Translations under genes and position numbers: made by a program | DNA from: Oceanicaulis sp. MMSF_3324 | GTDB taxonomy: Bacteria; Pseudomonadota; Alphaproteobacteria; Caulobacterales; Maricaulaceae | Reading direction: 5' to 3' | Length of the DNA stretch: 64,000 bases | Assembly (NCBI RefSeq): GCF_030733545.1 | Contig: NZ_JASHIU010000012.1 | Location: forward strand, 1-64,000 | In this document: positions 53,188 to 62,261 of the stretch, in pieces | How positions within the stretch are numbered: position 1 is the stretch's first letter | Layout: each line of letters opens with the position of its first letter | Notes under the pieces: generated by a model | Database searches by the model: none | Seen by the model: the letters and a program-made list of their open reading frames with translations, nothing else | What the model was told of the DNA's origin: nothing

Positions 53188-54060
53188 ATGAGCGCTTTCC
53201 TCACCCGTTTCGCCCCCTCGCCCACCGGCTATCTGCATCTGGGGCACGCCTTCTCGGCCATGACCGTATTTGACGCCGCGCGGGACGCAGGTGGGACATG
53301 CCTTCTGAGGGTCGAGGATATCGATGTGACGCGCTGCAAGCCCGAATACGAGACGGCCGTATATGAGGATCTGGACTGGCTTGGCTGTGAGTGGCCCGAG
53401 CCCGTGCGTCGCCAGAGCGAGCATTTCTCCGAGTATCACTCGGCTCTCGAGAAGCTGCACGCCAAGGGCCTCGTTTATCGCTGTTTCAAGACCCGCAAGG
53501 AGATCGCCGAGGACATCGCCCGCGCGCCGCATCATCCGGGCGAAGGCCCTGAAGGCGTGATCTATCCCGGTCCGTCAGAGCCCATGAGCCCGGACGAAGA
53601 GGCCGAACGGTTGGACAAGGGCGAGGCGTTCGCCTGGCGCCTGTCCATCTCCGCCTGCCGGGATCATCTCGGTGAGACGTTTGACCGTCTGAGCTTTATC
53701 GAGACCGGCGAAGGCCCGGACGGGGAAACCGGCGAGGTGCGCGCCCGCCCGGAAACGCTGGGCGATGTGATCCTGGGCCGCAAGGATGTGGGGACGAGCT
53801 ATCACCTCGCCTGCACCCATGATGACGCATTGCAGGGCGTCACCCATGTGATCCGGGGCGTGGACCTGTATTTCGCCACCCATCTGCATCGGCTGCTGCA
53901 AGAACTGATGGGCTGGCCGGTCCCCGTCTATCGCCATCACAAGCTGATGCTCGATGAAACCGGAAAGCGCTTCGCCAAGCGCGACCAGTCCCTCACCCTG
54001 CGCGCCCTGCGGGAAGCAGGCGAAACACCAGACAGTCTGCGCCAGCGGGTGGGGCTCTAG
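53188..54060 (+). CDS. gluQ: Glutamyl-Q tRNA(Asp) synthetase
   Basis: A 290-residue truncated glutamyl-tRNA synthetase. The HIGH-like motif is PSPTGYLHLGHAFS, and the KMSKS-like motif is KRFAKRDQS. It lacks the anticodon-binding domain, as expected for GluQ-RS, which glutamylates queuosine of tRNA-Asp. The Cys-x-Cys zinc site of the E. coli enzyme is not present (only one Cys in YRCFKTRK). It shares CTAG with the convergent MFS gene. Confidence 0.93.
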   Translation: MSAFLTRFAPSPTGYLHLGHAFSAMTVFDAARDAGGTCLLRVEDIDVTRCKPEYETAVYEDLDWLGCEWPEPVRRQSEHFSEYHSALEKLHAKGLVYRCFKTRKEIAEDIARAPHHPGEGPEGVIYPGPSEPMSPDEEAERLDKGEAFAWRLSISACRDHLGETFDRLSFIETGEGPDGETGEVRARPETLGDVILGRKDVGTSYHLACTHDDALQGVTHVIRGVDLYFATHLHRLLQELMGWPVPVYRHHKLMLDETGKRFAKRDQSLTLRALREAGETPDSLRQRVGL

Positions 54061-55304
54061 CCGCCTGTCTGGCGTTTGCGCATCACGAACAGGGCCAGCG
54101 CGATGACGTTGAACATCGCCGCCATCACGAAGGGCGCACCGGGGAACACCAGCCCCGCCACCCCGTCTTCAAAGGCGAAAAAGAGCTGGGTGTAGATAAG
54201 CGGGCTGAGGATCAGCACGATGGCGCCCAGCCCGGACAACCCGCCCTGCAACTCGCCCTGGGCGTCCTGCGGGGTGCGCTCGGTCATCACCTTCTGAAGC
54301 GCCGGTCCCTCCATGCCCGTGAACAGCGCCGGCAGGAGCCACAGATAGAGCACCAGGGATGTCGGCGCGGTCGCTAGCCCGATCAGGGCCACCGCTTCCA
54401 GCGCAAACGCGATCCAGATCACGCGCCGCTCGCCGATCCGCGGCATCAGGAAGGGCGTGACCACGGCCTGGCAGATCACGAACAGCACGCCATAGGCGGC
54501 GAGCGAGACGCCGATCTCGCCTTCGGTCCAATCGAATTTGGCGATGGCCACATAGGACCAGACCGCCGGGTACACAAAGCCCGCGAGCTGGGCGAGGAAA
54601 TAGACCCAGACCAGCACCCCGAGCCCTTCGGCGCGGCGCAGGCGCATCAGGGTCGCGATGGGGTTCGAGCGCTTCCAGGAAAAGGAGCGGCGGTGTTCTC
54701 GCTTGAGCGATTCCGGCACCACGAACCAGCCATACAGCGCATTGACCCCGGCCAGCGCCGCCGCAGCGAAGAACGGCGCGCGCGGGGTCAGCTCGCCTAA
54801 AAGCCCGCCCAGCGCTGGTCCAAGCACAAACCCCGCTCCCATCGCCGCGCCCAGAAGTCCAAAGCGGCGCGCGCGCTCTTCAGGGGTGGAAATGTCGGCG
54901 ATATAGGCGTTGGCCGTGGAATGGGTCGCGGCGAACACGCCCGACAGCATCCGCGCGATGAAGAACACGAACAGGGCGTGCGCGAGCCCCATCAACAGGA
55001 AGTCCACCATCAGGGCGGTCAGCGACAGCAGCAGCACCGGCCGCCGACCAAAGCGGTCCGACAAACCGCCGATGATCGGCGAGAAGACGAACTGCATCAG
55101 CGCGAAGACGAAGGTCGCAAGCCCGCCCCAGCGCGCCGCCTCCCCCACGCCGCCGCCGGTCAGATCCATCAGAAGACTGGGCAACACCGGAATGATCAGC
55201 GCAAAGCCCAGCGCATCAATCGCCACGGTGCCGGTAATGAACACGGTCGCGGCCGCGCGAGGGGCCGGCTTCACAGCGGATGGATCAGGCGAGTTCCGGG
55301 TCAT
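54057..55304 (-). CDS. MFS transporter, tetracycline-resistance (TCR) type
   Basis: A 415-residue 12-helix drug/H+ antiporter-like protein. The TM1 start is AIDALGFALIIPVLPSLLMD. The loop 2-3 signature is GGLSDRFGRRPVLLLSL, and the motif C segment is AMGAGFVLGPALGGLLGE. TetA-like proteins of this kind are widespread in chromosomes and often have no tetracycline role. No adjacent TetR is present. Confidence 0.87.
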   Translation of the reverse strand: MTRNSPDPSAVKPAPRAAATVFITGTVAIDALGFALIIPVLPSLLMDLTGGGVGEAARWGGLATFVFALMQFVFSPIIGGLSDRFGRRPVLLLSLTALMVDFLLMGLAHALFVFFIARMLSGVFAATHSTANAYIADISTPEERARRFGLLGAAMGAGFVLGPALGGLLGELTPRAPFFAAAALAGVNALYGWFVVPESLKREHRRSFSWKRSNPIATLMRLRRAEGLGVLVWVYFLAQLAGFVYPAVWSYVAIAKFDWTEGEIGVSLAAYGVLFVICQAVVTPFLMPRIGERRVIWIAFALEAVALIGLATAPTSLVLYLWLLPALFTGMEGPALQKVMTERTPQDAQGELQGGLSGLGAIVLILSPLIYTQLFFAFEDGVAGLVFPGAPFVMAAMFNVIALALFVMRKRQTGG

Positions 55305-55359
55305 GCCTGTCTATGCGCAGACCTGGGAACAACCAGCAAGCCCGGATCTCTTGCGCGCC

Positions 55360-55776
55360 TTATTGCGTCCGCGTCACATACGGCATGGGCGCTGCGTTAT
55401 AGAGTTCCGGTCCGCTGAAAAACCCGTCCATGACGCAGCGCGCCAGCACGCCTTCACCGACGGGGATATCCGGCCAGGGGTCACACCGGGTCTGGCGGTC
55501 ACCGAGATCCCCGCCGCGCTCAAAAGTCAGTGTGATCGCACTGCCTTCACGCTCCCATCGCACGGGCGCGCCATTGGGGGCGCCGTCATCGCCCAGCTGT
55601 CCGGCGCCGGACATGGCGCCCCCTTCAGCCGGCTCAAAGACCAGAGGCAGCACATCAAGATCGACACCGACCGTGTAGCTTTTCCCGGCCGGGGTCATTA
55701 CGTCGTCCTGCCCCAGGGCCGGACCCGCCAGGCACGTTGCGACCGCCACTGCGGCGGCAAGGGTAATGCACTTCAT
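55360..55776 (-). CDS. Small secreted C-W-P-V-G-C family protein, copy 1
   Basis: A 138-residue exported protein with a signal peptide (about residues 1-22, ending ALGQ). It shares the core C98-x2-W101-P-x3-V-G107-x6-C114 with four other proteins in the window, and ends VTRTQ. The N-terminal region after cleavage has the shared G-x-x-Y-x-V pattern (AGKSYTVGVD). Function is unknown. The ATG at 55776 is chosen because it begins the signal peptide. It lies downstream of the M61 peptidase gene. Confidence 0.7.
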   Translation of the reverse strand: MKCITLAAAVAVATCLAGPALGQDDVMTPAGKSYTVGVDLDVLPLVFEPAEGGAMSGAGQLGDDGAPNGAPVRWEREGSAITLTFERGGDLGDRQTRCDPWPDIPVGEGVLARCVMDGFFSGPELYNAAPMPYVTRTQ

Positions 55777-55849
55777 CAGGTCTCTCCCGCTATGTGTGTC
55801 CAGAGCCTGACCCCATGAGGTTAAGATATCGACCTGCGTCGGCTCGCCC

Positions 55850-57337
55850 CTACTGGCTCGCCGTGTAGAAGCCGCTCTCCGAATCAAGCGTCAGGTTCGG
55901 TGTGCGCACGCGATCAGGCAGCTCCAGCGGACGCCCCTCCTCGACAAAGGCGCGCATCTCCGCCGCCAGGGTCGGGTCGGCCTGTTCCTCGATCCATTCG
56001 TAAACCCGCGACACGTCCGGGCGCTCTGCGCCGTTCTCGCGGGCTTCGCGCGACAGATCGCGCATCAGATCATCCAGGCCGACTGCCCCGTCCGTGCGGG
56101 CTTCCAGAGTTTCATTGAGCATGAGGGCGATCAGCTCGCCGCGCGTATAGCTCATCATGGCGCGCTCATCATTGACGGCCCAGAGTTCGGCCATCTCTTC
56201 ATGGGTGAAGTCACGATGATCCGCCTCGCGATAGGCGTTGATCGCCGCATTCAGGGTCTCAGCGTATTTGGCGTCGTCATAGAGCCCCGAACGCCAGGCC
56301 ATCTCCCGCGCATAGTAATTGGTGAAGCCTTCAACGAACCAGCGTGCGCCATGAGGGGCGTCGCCGTCTGCCAGAAAGAACAGGACGCCATTCCAGTTAT
56401 GGAAGTACTCGTGCGCCACCACATCCTGAAGGCTGGGATGGATCCAGGCGCCGTCCGGCCCCAGTGACAGATCCGGGCTGAAATAGAGGGCAAAGGCATT
56501 GGTGATCGCGGTCCCGCCGAGCGCAAAGCCGTTCTCCACCACCTCGCCCGCCGCGCCATAGGCGATGAAATACCAGTCGCCGGCTTCCGCAGCGCCTTCA
56601 AACAGGGCGCGGGTTTCAACAAGCGCCGGCTCGATCAGCTCCAGAAGCGCGTCAGGCTCCTGCGGCGTTCCCGGCATGGGCAGGGCGCCCAGCTGCGCCC
56701 CGTCTTCCAGCGTATGGACCACACCTCCAGGACCCGCCGCAAACAGGCTTTCAGGCAAGCGCGTCTGGGTCAGCGTGACCGACAACGGACCCGCGCCGGG
56801 CCCGAACGGGGAAAAGGCCCGCCACCCCTGCGCCTCAATACCCGTCCATTGCGTGGAGAGCGTCAGGCTGCCCCCCTCCTCATGCACGATATGGGTGGGC
56901 AGGAAGACCGAAATGCCGGTGTAGAAGGCGACGCCCTCAGCGCTGATAACGGGCTGGTACTGATCCACGTCAGACAGGGCGCCCGCGCCCTGATGCAGCT
57001 GATAGTGCAGCGTGATGCGATCAGACGGAGCGTGAGATACCGTGACGGTCAAAGCCTGCGGATCAAAGCGCGCTTCACACGTTTGAGAGCACACGACGTC
57101 GAAATCGGAGAACCAGTCCGCTTCAGGAAAGGTGAATCCAAAATCGCGATCGAGATCGAGCACGCTCTCTCCCGACGCCGTCCCTGCAAAGCTGACCGCA
57201 ACGCCTAAAGATCCATCATTGGAGACATCAAACTCGAGCGCGAGATCCGCTTGGTCTGGCGACGGCGCAGCAACCGGGCTGCACGCCGTCATCATCCCCG
57301 CGGCGATCACCGCCGCAACCCTACCCCATACCATCAT
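55850..57337 (-). CDS. M61-like aminopeptidase lipoprotein
   Basis: A 495-residue lipoprotein with lipobox M-T-A-C (Cys19). The zinc motif is HEYFHNW (residues 309-315), with the third ligand Glu at about 336 in RWFVEGFTNYYA, as in M61 glycyl aminopeptidases. The N-terminal half is beta-rich, as in that family. Two Cys (83, 87) may pair. The ATG at 57337 follows a GGGGGG site; an in-frame ATG at 57349 lies before it. It is 21 bases downstream of the S9 peptidase. Confidence 0.85.
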   Translation of the reverse strand: MMVWGRVAAVIAAGMMTACSPVAAPSPDQADLALEFDVSNDGSLGVAVSFAGTASGESVLDLDRDFGFTFPEADWFSDFDVVCSQTCEARFDPQALTVTVSHAPSDRITLHYQLHQGAGALSDVDQYQPVISAEGVAFYTGISVFLPTHIVHEEGGSLTLSTQWTGIEAQGWRAFSPFGPGAGPLSVTLTQTRLPESLFAAGPGGVVHTLEDGAQLGALPMPGTPQEPDALLELIEPALVETRALFEGAAEAGDWYFIAYGAAGEVVENGFALGGTAITNAFALYFSPDLSLGPDGAWIHPSLQDVVAHEYFHNWNGVLFFLADGDAPHGARWFVEGFTNYYAREMAWRSGLYDDAKYAETLNAAINAYREADHRDFTHEEMAELWAVNDERAMMSYTRGELIALMLNETLEARTDGAVGLDDLMRDLSREARENGAERPDVSRVYEWIEEQADPTLAAEMRAFVEEGRPLELPDRVRTPNLTLDSESGFYTASQ

Positions 57338-57358
57338 GTCGCCCCCCATCGGTTCGCC

Positions 57359-59335
57359 TTACTCGGCGGCCTCGACATCCAGAACATCTTCGAGGAATTC
57401 GGCCTGTCGACGATAATAGAAGAGCTGGTTGGAGAGCTTGCGCCAGCCATGCCCTTCATCGGGAATGCGGATGAAATCCGCCCGGACGCCGTTCTCGCGC
57501 AGGGTGCGCACCATCACCTCGGTTTCATAGATGTCGATGCGCGGATCCATGACGCCGTGGGAATACAGAACCGGCACATTGATCTGGTCCGCCTGACGGA
57601 TCGGCGAATTCTCGGTGTAGTAATCGCGCCAGCGCTGTTCGGTGATGTCGCCGTATTCGATACGGTCAGACGCCTTGAGCGCCGGGGATGCAATCTCGAG
57701 CGCCGTCACCCAGTCCGCCACGCCATAAAGCGCCGCGCCCGCCGTGAAGTGCCCGGGGAAGTTCGCCAGCACCGCATTCACAGCATAACCGCCATAGGAT
57801 CCGCCCACGACGGCGGCGCGGTCCGCGTCCACCCGACCGTCTTCTTCCAGCCAGTTGAGCATGTCCACGAGGTCGGCGATGGATTCAAGCCGATTCTCGC
57901 GATCATCGAGCGTCACATAGGTATGTCCGAACCCGGTCGAGCCGCGCACATTCGGTTCGAACACCGCCATGCCGCGATCCACATGGTACTGCACCACCGC
58001 ATCAAAGGTCGGGCGGGACTGGGACGTCGGCCCGCCATGGACGAAGAACACCACCGGCGGCAGCCGGTCATCCGTGCGCGAGCTGTCGTCAGGCAGATAC
58101 AGAAGACCTTGCAGCTCGACCCCGTCGCGCGCGGTGATCCGGACATCTTCGGGCCGCACCAGACGGTCCGCATCGAGCCCCGCCATGGAGGCGGAGAAGG
58201 TGTCGAACACCTCACCGGTCTGCATGTCCCAGAGCTGGAAACCGCCCGGCGTGCGCCAGCCGTTGACATTGATCAGCACCCGGCTGGACTGATCCGTGCA
58301 GCTGATGCCGTACACGCCTTCGACCAGGTCAGGCGTTTCGATCGCCTCGCCGGTGCTCAAATCGCGGGCGTGGAGCCGGGAATAGCCCCCTTCATTGACG
58401 CTCCAGACCAGATAGCGGTCATTGGCGCCGCACAGATCCACGCCCTCGATGTCATGTCCGACGCTTTCGATTACATCAAAGCTGTTGGTGAAGACGTCAT
58501 AGCGCATCAGGGCGCTGTATTCGCGCTCCCGGTTGGAGACCAGGTAAAAGCCCGAGGAGTCATCGAGCCAGCTGACCGAGCCATGCGCGGCGCGGCGCTC
58601 TGGCGCTGAAATCTGGGTGAAGGCGCCTGTCGCCAGGTTGAGAAGCCCCAGATCGTCGGAATCCTCGCCGCGGGACTGGCTGACGGTGACGAAGCGGCCA
58701 TCGGGCGAGATCGCACCGGGATAGTTTGCGTAAGACCCCTCATAGACCATTGACCGCTCGCCGGTTTCCAGATCGGCGGTGTAGATGTCGAAGTCGAGAT
58801 TGTTGCGCGCTGTGGAGGCGAAGACGATGGTCTGACCATCCGCGCCGAAATCGCCGAACACCCGGAAGGCGCCCTCTTCCGCCGGAAAAACCTGCTCTTC
58901 GCTCAGGCCATCTGCGGAGATCCGATAATAGGCTTCCTGCTCATTGCCGTCATTGTCGGCGCCATAGATCAGGCTGTCGCCATCGGGCGTCCAGCGAAAG
59001 AAGGTGATGCCATTGCCATAGGTCAGACGGGTGGGCTGTCCGCCCTCTGCGTCCATGATCCAGAGCTGGGGTTCGCCGGTAATCGACCAGCGGAACGCGG
59101 CTTTGGACCCATCGGGGGAAAGCTGTGCGCCGCCCGCCGCGCCATTGGCCGCCAGCAGGTAGCGTGCGATGTCCGCCGGATCTTCCCCGGCCAGGCCAAT
59201 GCTGACCGCTTCATCAGTGGGCGAAACCGCTTCCAGGCTCTCATCATAGCCCGACTGGCCGCCTGCCGTCTGGGCGAACGCCGAAGCGCCCATGAGCGTG
59301 GAGCCTGCAAGCAGGACTGATAGCAAATGTGTCAT
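57359..59335 (-). CDS. S9-family prolyl oligopeptidase-like peptidase
   Basis: A 658-residue exported serine peptidase with signal peptide (1-21, ending AFAQ). An N-terminal beta-propeller (about 65-385, with repeats such as AQLSPDGSKAAFRW and FRWTPDGDSLIYG) is followed by an alpha/beta hydrolase domain. The catalytic Ser513 is in GGSYGG, Asp near 593 is in HGVMDPRID, and His near 628 is in DEGHGW. It is likely a periplasmic dipeptidyl or acylaminoacyl peptidase. It forms a unit with the M61 gene. Confidence 0.9.
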   Translation of the reverse strand: MTHLLSVLLAGSTLMGASAFAQTAGGQSGYDESLEAVSPTDEAVSIGLAGEDPADIARYLLAANGAAGGAQLSPDGSKAAFRWSITGEPQLWIMDAEGGQPTRLTYGNGITFFRWTPDGDSLIYGADNDGNEQEAYYRISADGLSEEQVFPAEEGAFRVFGDFGADGQTIVFASTARNNLDFDIYTADLETGERSMVYEGSYANYPGAISPDGRFVTVSQSRGEDSDDLGLLNLATGAFTQISAPERRAAHGSVSWLDDSSGFYLVSNREREYSALMRYDVFTNSFDVIESVGHDIEGVDLCGANDRYLVWSVNEGGYSRLHARDLSTGEAIETPDLVEGVYGISCTDQSSRVLINVNGWRTPGGFQLWDMQTGEVFDTFSASMAGLDADRLVRPEDVRITARDGVELQGLLYLPDDSSRTDDRLPPVVFFVHGGPTSQSRPTFDAVVQYHVDRGMAVFEPNVRGSTGFGHTYVTLDDRENRLESIADLVDMLNWLEEDGRVDADRAAVVGGSYGGYAVNAVLANFPGHFTAGAALYGVADWVTALEIASPALKASDRIEYGDITEQRWRDYYTENSPIRQADQINVPVLYSHGVMDPRIDIYETEVMVRTLRENGVRADFIRIPDEGHGWRKLSNQLFYYRRQAEFLEDVLDVEAAE

Positions 59336-59415
59336 GGAAATCCCCGATCTTCGCGTCTGACCAGAAGTGTATGGCCAAATGCGAGGATCGGGAAGTTGTC
59401 CCCATATAACGCGCG

Positions 59416-60444
59416 CTAGAAGCCGTAGAGCAGCGACACGTCCAGCCGCGTATCGGTGGGTTCAAAGCCCGGCTCGGTCTCGAACTCATGCTCGATATGC
59501 AGACCGGTCTGAACCGCCCAGTGTCCGAACAGCCGGTTGGTCAGCGTGAAGCGCTGATCCACCCGTGAGCCGCCTCCGCCATAGACTGTGGTCTTGGACT
59601 CAAACCGGCTGGTCTCGCTGATCTGGAAGGTGAAATCAGACGCCGCCTCGGCCACCCAGTCATTCAGGGTTACACCGCTGCCGGCCCGTTCGCGCCAGCG
59701 GTGACCGGCGCCGGCGCGCAGTTCCAGATTGACCCGCTCGCCGTCAATGGCATGCCAGACCCCGCCCGCCGTCGCGAAGGCGGATTGTTCATAGGCGCCG
59801 ACCAGATCGCGTTCATAGGAACCACCGGCGTAATAGCCGAAGCCCGAATCCAGCGCCCGCGACACCCGGCTTTCGACCAGCCAGTTGTCCCGGCTCGTCC
59901 GGTCGCCGTTTTCGGTGAGGAAGTACTCAAACTGGTTATCCACGCGCCAGCCATGGGGCAGCTCCCGATCCAGTTCGAACGCGAACGAGAAGTCCACAAG
60001 GTCGGTATTGCCATCCTCGACCTGGACGCCGGCGCGGATCTGCCCGGACCATGCCTCGCCCTGCAAGGCGCGGATCGGAGCGGCGAGCCATCCGCCCGAC
60101 CCTTCGGGCGCACCCGACAACGCCACCGGAGCGCCTCCGATGGAGCGCGGTTGAGTTTCGGGTTCCGGCTCGGGCTCAGGCTGCGGTTCGGGGTCCGGCA
60201 AAGGCCAGTCGCTCAGCGCGCTTGCGCGATCGGGCAGATGAGCCAGCACATCCGCATGAACCGCCGCGCGCCCGCCCTCGACCAGCACGGCGACCATATC
60301 GGCGGTTTCCACAAAGCGCGCTTCATCAATGCCGCGCCGATCCGCTTCCGCGAGCAGATTGCGGTATTCAGGCGGAATGTCGGCAAGGGCAGGCGCGGTG
60401 AAAGCGGCCAGAGCAAGGGCCAGGGCGCTGGTGCGAAAGGTCAT
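59416..60444 (-). CDS. DUF481 outer-membrane protein
   Basis: A 342-residue protein with signal peptide (1-21, ending ALAD). A helical N-terminal part (25-75) and a Pro/Glu linker (PLPDPEPQPEPEPEPE) lead to a DUF481 beta-barrel (about 130-342): GQIRAGVQVEDGNTDLVDFS, then LTENGDRTSRDNWLVESRVS and RLDVSLLYGF with a terminal Phe. DUF481/YdiY proteins are salt-stress-linked outer-membrane barrels. Confidence 0.88.
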   Translation of the reverse strand: MTFRTSALALALAAFTAPALADIPPEYRNLLAEADRRGIDEARFVETADMVAVLVEGGRAAVHADVLAHLPDRASALSDWPLPDPEPQPEPEPEPETQPRSIGGAPVALSGAPEGSGGWLAAPIRALQGEAWSGQIRAGVQVEDGNTDLVDFSFAFELDRELPHGWRVDNQFEYFLTENGDRTSRDNWLVESRVSRALDSGFGYYAGGSYERDLVGAYEQSAFATAGGVWHAIDGERVNLELRAGAGHRWRERAGSGVTLNDWVAEAASDFTFQISETSRFESKTTVYGGGGSRVDQRFTLTNRLFGHWAVQTGLHIEHEFETEPGFEPTDTRLDVSLLYGF

Positions 60445-60515
60445 AAGTCATCCTGATCACGGCGGGTGATTAACCGTGTTTGTGACCTAGACGCCTTTAG
60501 ATTTCGTTCAACCGT

Positions 60516-60914
60516 CTATTGGATCCGCCCGAACCAGCCATCGGGCTCGTCTCCGGTCCACCAGCAGGGCAATTGGTCGTAATAGTCACCGACCTCAAGC
60601 GCAGGCCAGCGCTCACATCGCGCACTGTCGGTTCCCGGAGCCAGAAGCGGCAGGTCTTCGCCCGTAAGGGTCACAGCGCCATCGGGGTCCATCATCCACT
60701 GCCCTTCATTGCCCTGGGCGAAGGGCGGGTGCAGACCGTTGAAGCCCACATGAAACGAGCCATCCGCGTCAAAACTGACCCGGTAGCCTTCATCACCGCC
60801 CGGAGAGCCCATCTGATAGACCTGACCCGCTGGCGAAGGGGCGTCCTCGGCTATGGCGACAGGCGCCGCAAGCACCATAAGGGCGGGCGCAAGGCTCAAC
60901 AGGGCCAGCTTCAT
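60516..60914 (-). CDS. Small secreted C-W-P-V-G-C family protein, copy 2
   Basis: A 132-residue exported protein with signal peptide (about 1-22). The core is C100-E-R-W103-P-x3-V-G109-x7-C117-W118, and the end is WFGRIQ. After the signal, AGQVYQMG and YRVSFDADGSFHVGF form the shared beta-rich front. Only the two family cysteines are in the mature chain. It starts 2 bases after the stop of the thioredoxin-like gene, so it is in that operon. Confidence 0.7.
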   Translation of the reverse strand: MKLALLSLAPALMVLAAPVAIAEDAPSPAGQVYQMGSPGGDEGYRVSFDADGSFHVGFNGLHPPFAQGNEGQWMMDPDGAVTLTGEDLPLLAPGTDSARCERWPALEVGDYYDQLPCWWTGDEPDGWFGRIQ

Positions 60915-60916
60915 GA

Positions 60917-61843
60917 TCAGTGTTCCTCGTGTCCGGCAGCATCACCCGCCATGGCGGCGCGCGTCTCTTCGATCTGGGCTTCAAACCGGGCGAGCAGATC
61001 GAACTCGATCTCGGCGACGCGTAAGATGACCGCATCGGTCAGATCATCTGACGGCGTCACGCCGAGCGCGTCCAGGTCGGCCCGGTCAGCAACAGCCAGG
61101 CCCTGCGCTTGCGCCTCCTGACCCGCCCCGTAGCGGGCAATGGAGCGGGCCATGCCTGTGGCATAGGCGTGCTGGCTTGCTGCGTGTTCGGCGCTGATCT
61201 CACCGTTTTCACGCTGGCTGGCCAGCGTCTGCATGGCGGTCTGATAGGGCGGCCAGTTGGCAGCGACCGCGCTCAGATCGGCGCTGGCGACGGGCGCGCC
61301 ATTCCAATCGAGCCCGCCATACCGGCTGAGATAGGCGGCGATATCCGAGGGCGCCGCGTTATAGGCGGTGCGCCAGTCATGGGCGGTGGCCCCGTTCAGG
61401 GCCGCCCCGTCTTCCTGCGCGATCACGACCGTCGGCGTGCCGAAACTAGCCGCGAGGCCAAAGCGTTGCAGCTGGTCCTGATTGCGGTGGCGCTGGCCCA
61501 CATCGACACGAGCGAGGACGTAATGATCCGCGATCAGCGTCGAAAGCCGGTCATTCTCGTCCAGCGTTTCGGCCAGGCCCACGCTGTCATGGCACCAGTC
61601 TGCGCCAAAGACGATAAGCGCCAGCTTGCCCTCGTCCTGCGCTTGCGCCAGCGCGGCGTCTATGACGGCAGCGGCGTCCGCGTCCTGAGGGTAAAATGTT
61701 GTGTCGTGGGCGTCTTGCGCCCGCGCCATGGCGCCCAGCAAAACCAGCAGAATCGCTGCAAGATAAAAGGCCGCTTTCAAGCTCAACCCGTATTCCGCCC
61801 CGTATGGTCGGTCATGGCCCTGACGGGCGTGAATGGCGCTCAT
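60917..61843 (-). CDS. Thioredoxin-fold protein with a single cysteine
   Basis: A 308-residue protein with an N-terminal membrane or signal helix (about 20-42, AAFYLAAILLVLLGAMARA). The thioredoxin-like part (about 55-175) carries FGADWCHDS where CxxC would be, and the cis-Pro segment GTPTVVI. The second Cys is Ser and no other Cys exists in the protein, so it cannot form an internal disulfide. The C-terminal half is Ala-rich and helical. It lies between copies 3 and 2 of the secreted family with 1- and 2-base gaps. Confidence 0.7.
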   Translation of the reverse strand: MSAIHARQGHDRPYGAEYGLSLKAAFYLAAILLVLLGAMARAQDAHDTTFYPQDADAAAVIDAALAQAQDEGKLALIVFGADWCHDSVGLAETLDENDRLSTLIADHYVLARVDVGQRHRNQDQLQRFGLAASFGTPTVVIAQEDGAALNGATAHDWRTAYNAAPSDIAAYLSRYGGLDWNGAPVASADLSAVAANWPPYQTAMQTLASQRENGEISAEHAASQHAYATGMARSIARYGAGQEAQAQGLAVADRADLDALGVTPSDDLTDAVILRVAEIEFDLLARFEAQIEETRAAMAGDAAGHEEH

Positions 61844-61844
61844 C

Positions 61845-62246
61845 TTATTGTGTCCGTCTGACGCTATAGCTGTTTGCATCGACCCAGCAGACATCAGAGC
61901 GCACCTCGCCGACCATCATTTCAGGCCAGGCGTTGCAATAGATGTCTTCGAAATAGACCGGCCTGACAGCTGATTCCACATCGAACTGAACCGAGTACTC
62001 CGTCAGAGTTAGAAGCGCCGACCCCGAAATATTATTCATGGAATCACGGGCCCCGCTGCACTCCATACTGCCCATCAGGATATCATCCGGCCCCGTCTCG
62101 TCCTCGAACCGGAGCACGCAATCAAGCCAGTTATCGATCTCGATAGTATAGCCGTGTCCGAGCGGATATTGAGGCGCGGCGTCTTCGGACGCATCAAGGC
62201 CCGCCAGGGCCAAACCGCTCACCAGGACAATGATGTTTGCAATCAT
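61845..62246 (-). CDS. Small secreted C-W-P-V-G-C family protein, copy 3
   Basis: A 133-residue exported protein. The hydrophobic leader is short (about 2-16). The core is C104-N-A-W107-P-x3-V-G113-x6-C120-W121, and the chain ends VRRTQ. Two more Cys (43, 63) match positions 44 and 62 of copy 4, so these two form a subgroup with a likely second disulfide. GCGGAGA precedes the ATG. It is 1 base upstream of the thioredoxin-like gene. Confidence 0.68.
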   Translation of the reverse strand: MIANIIVLVSGLALAGLDASEDAAPQYPLGHGYTIEIDNWLDCVLRFEDETGPDDILMGSMECSGARDSMNNISGSALLTLTEYSVQFDVESAVRPVYFEDIYCNAWPEMMVGEVRSDVCWVDANSYSVRRTQ

Positions 62247-62261
62247 GACTGTCTCCGCAAT

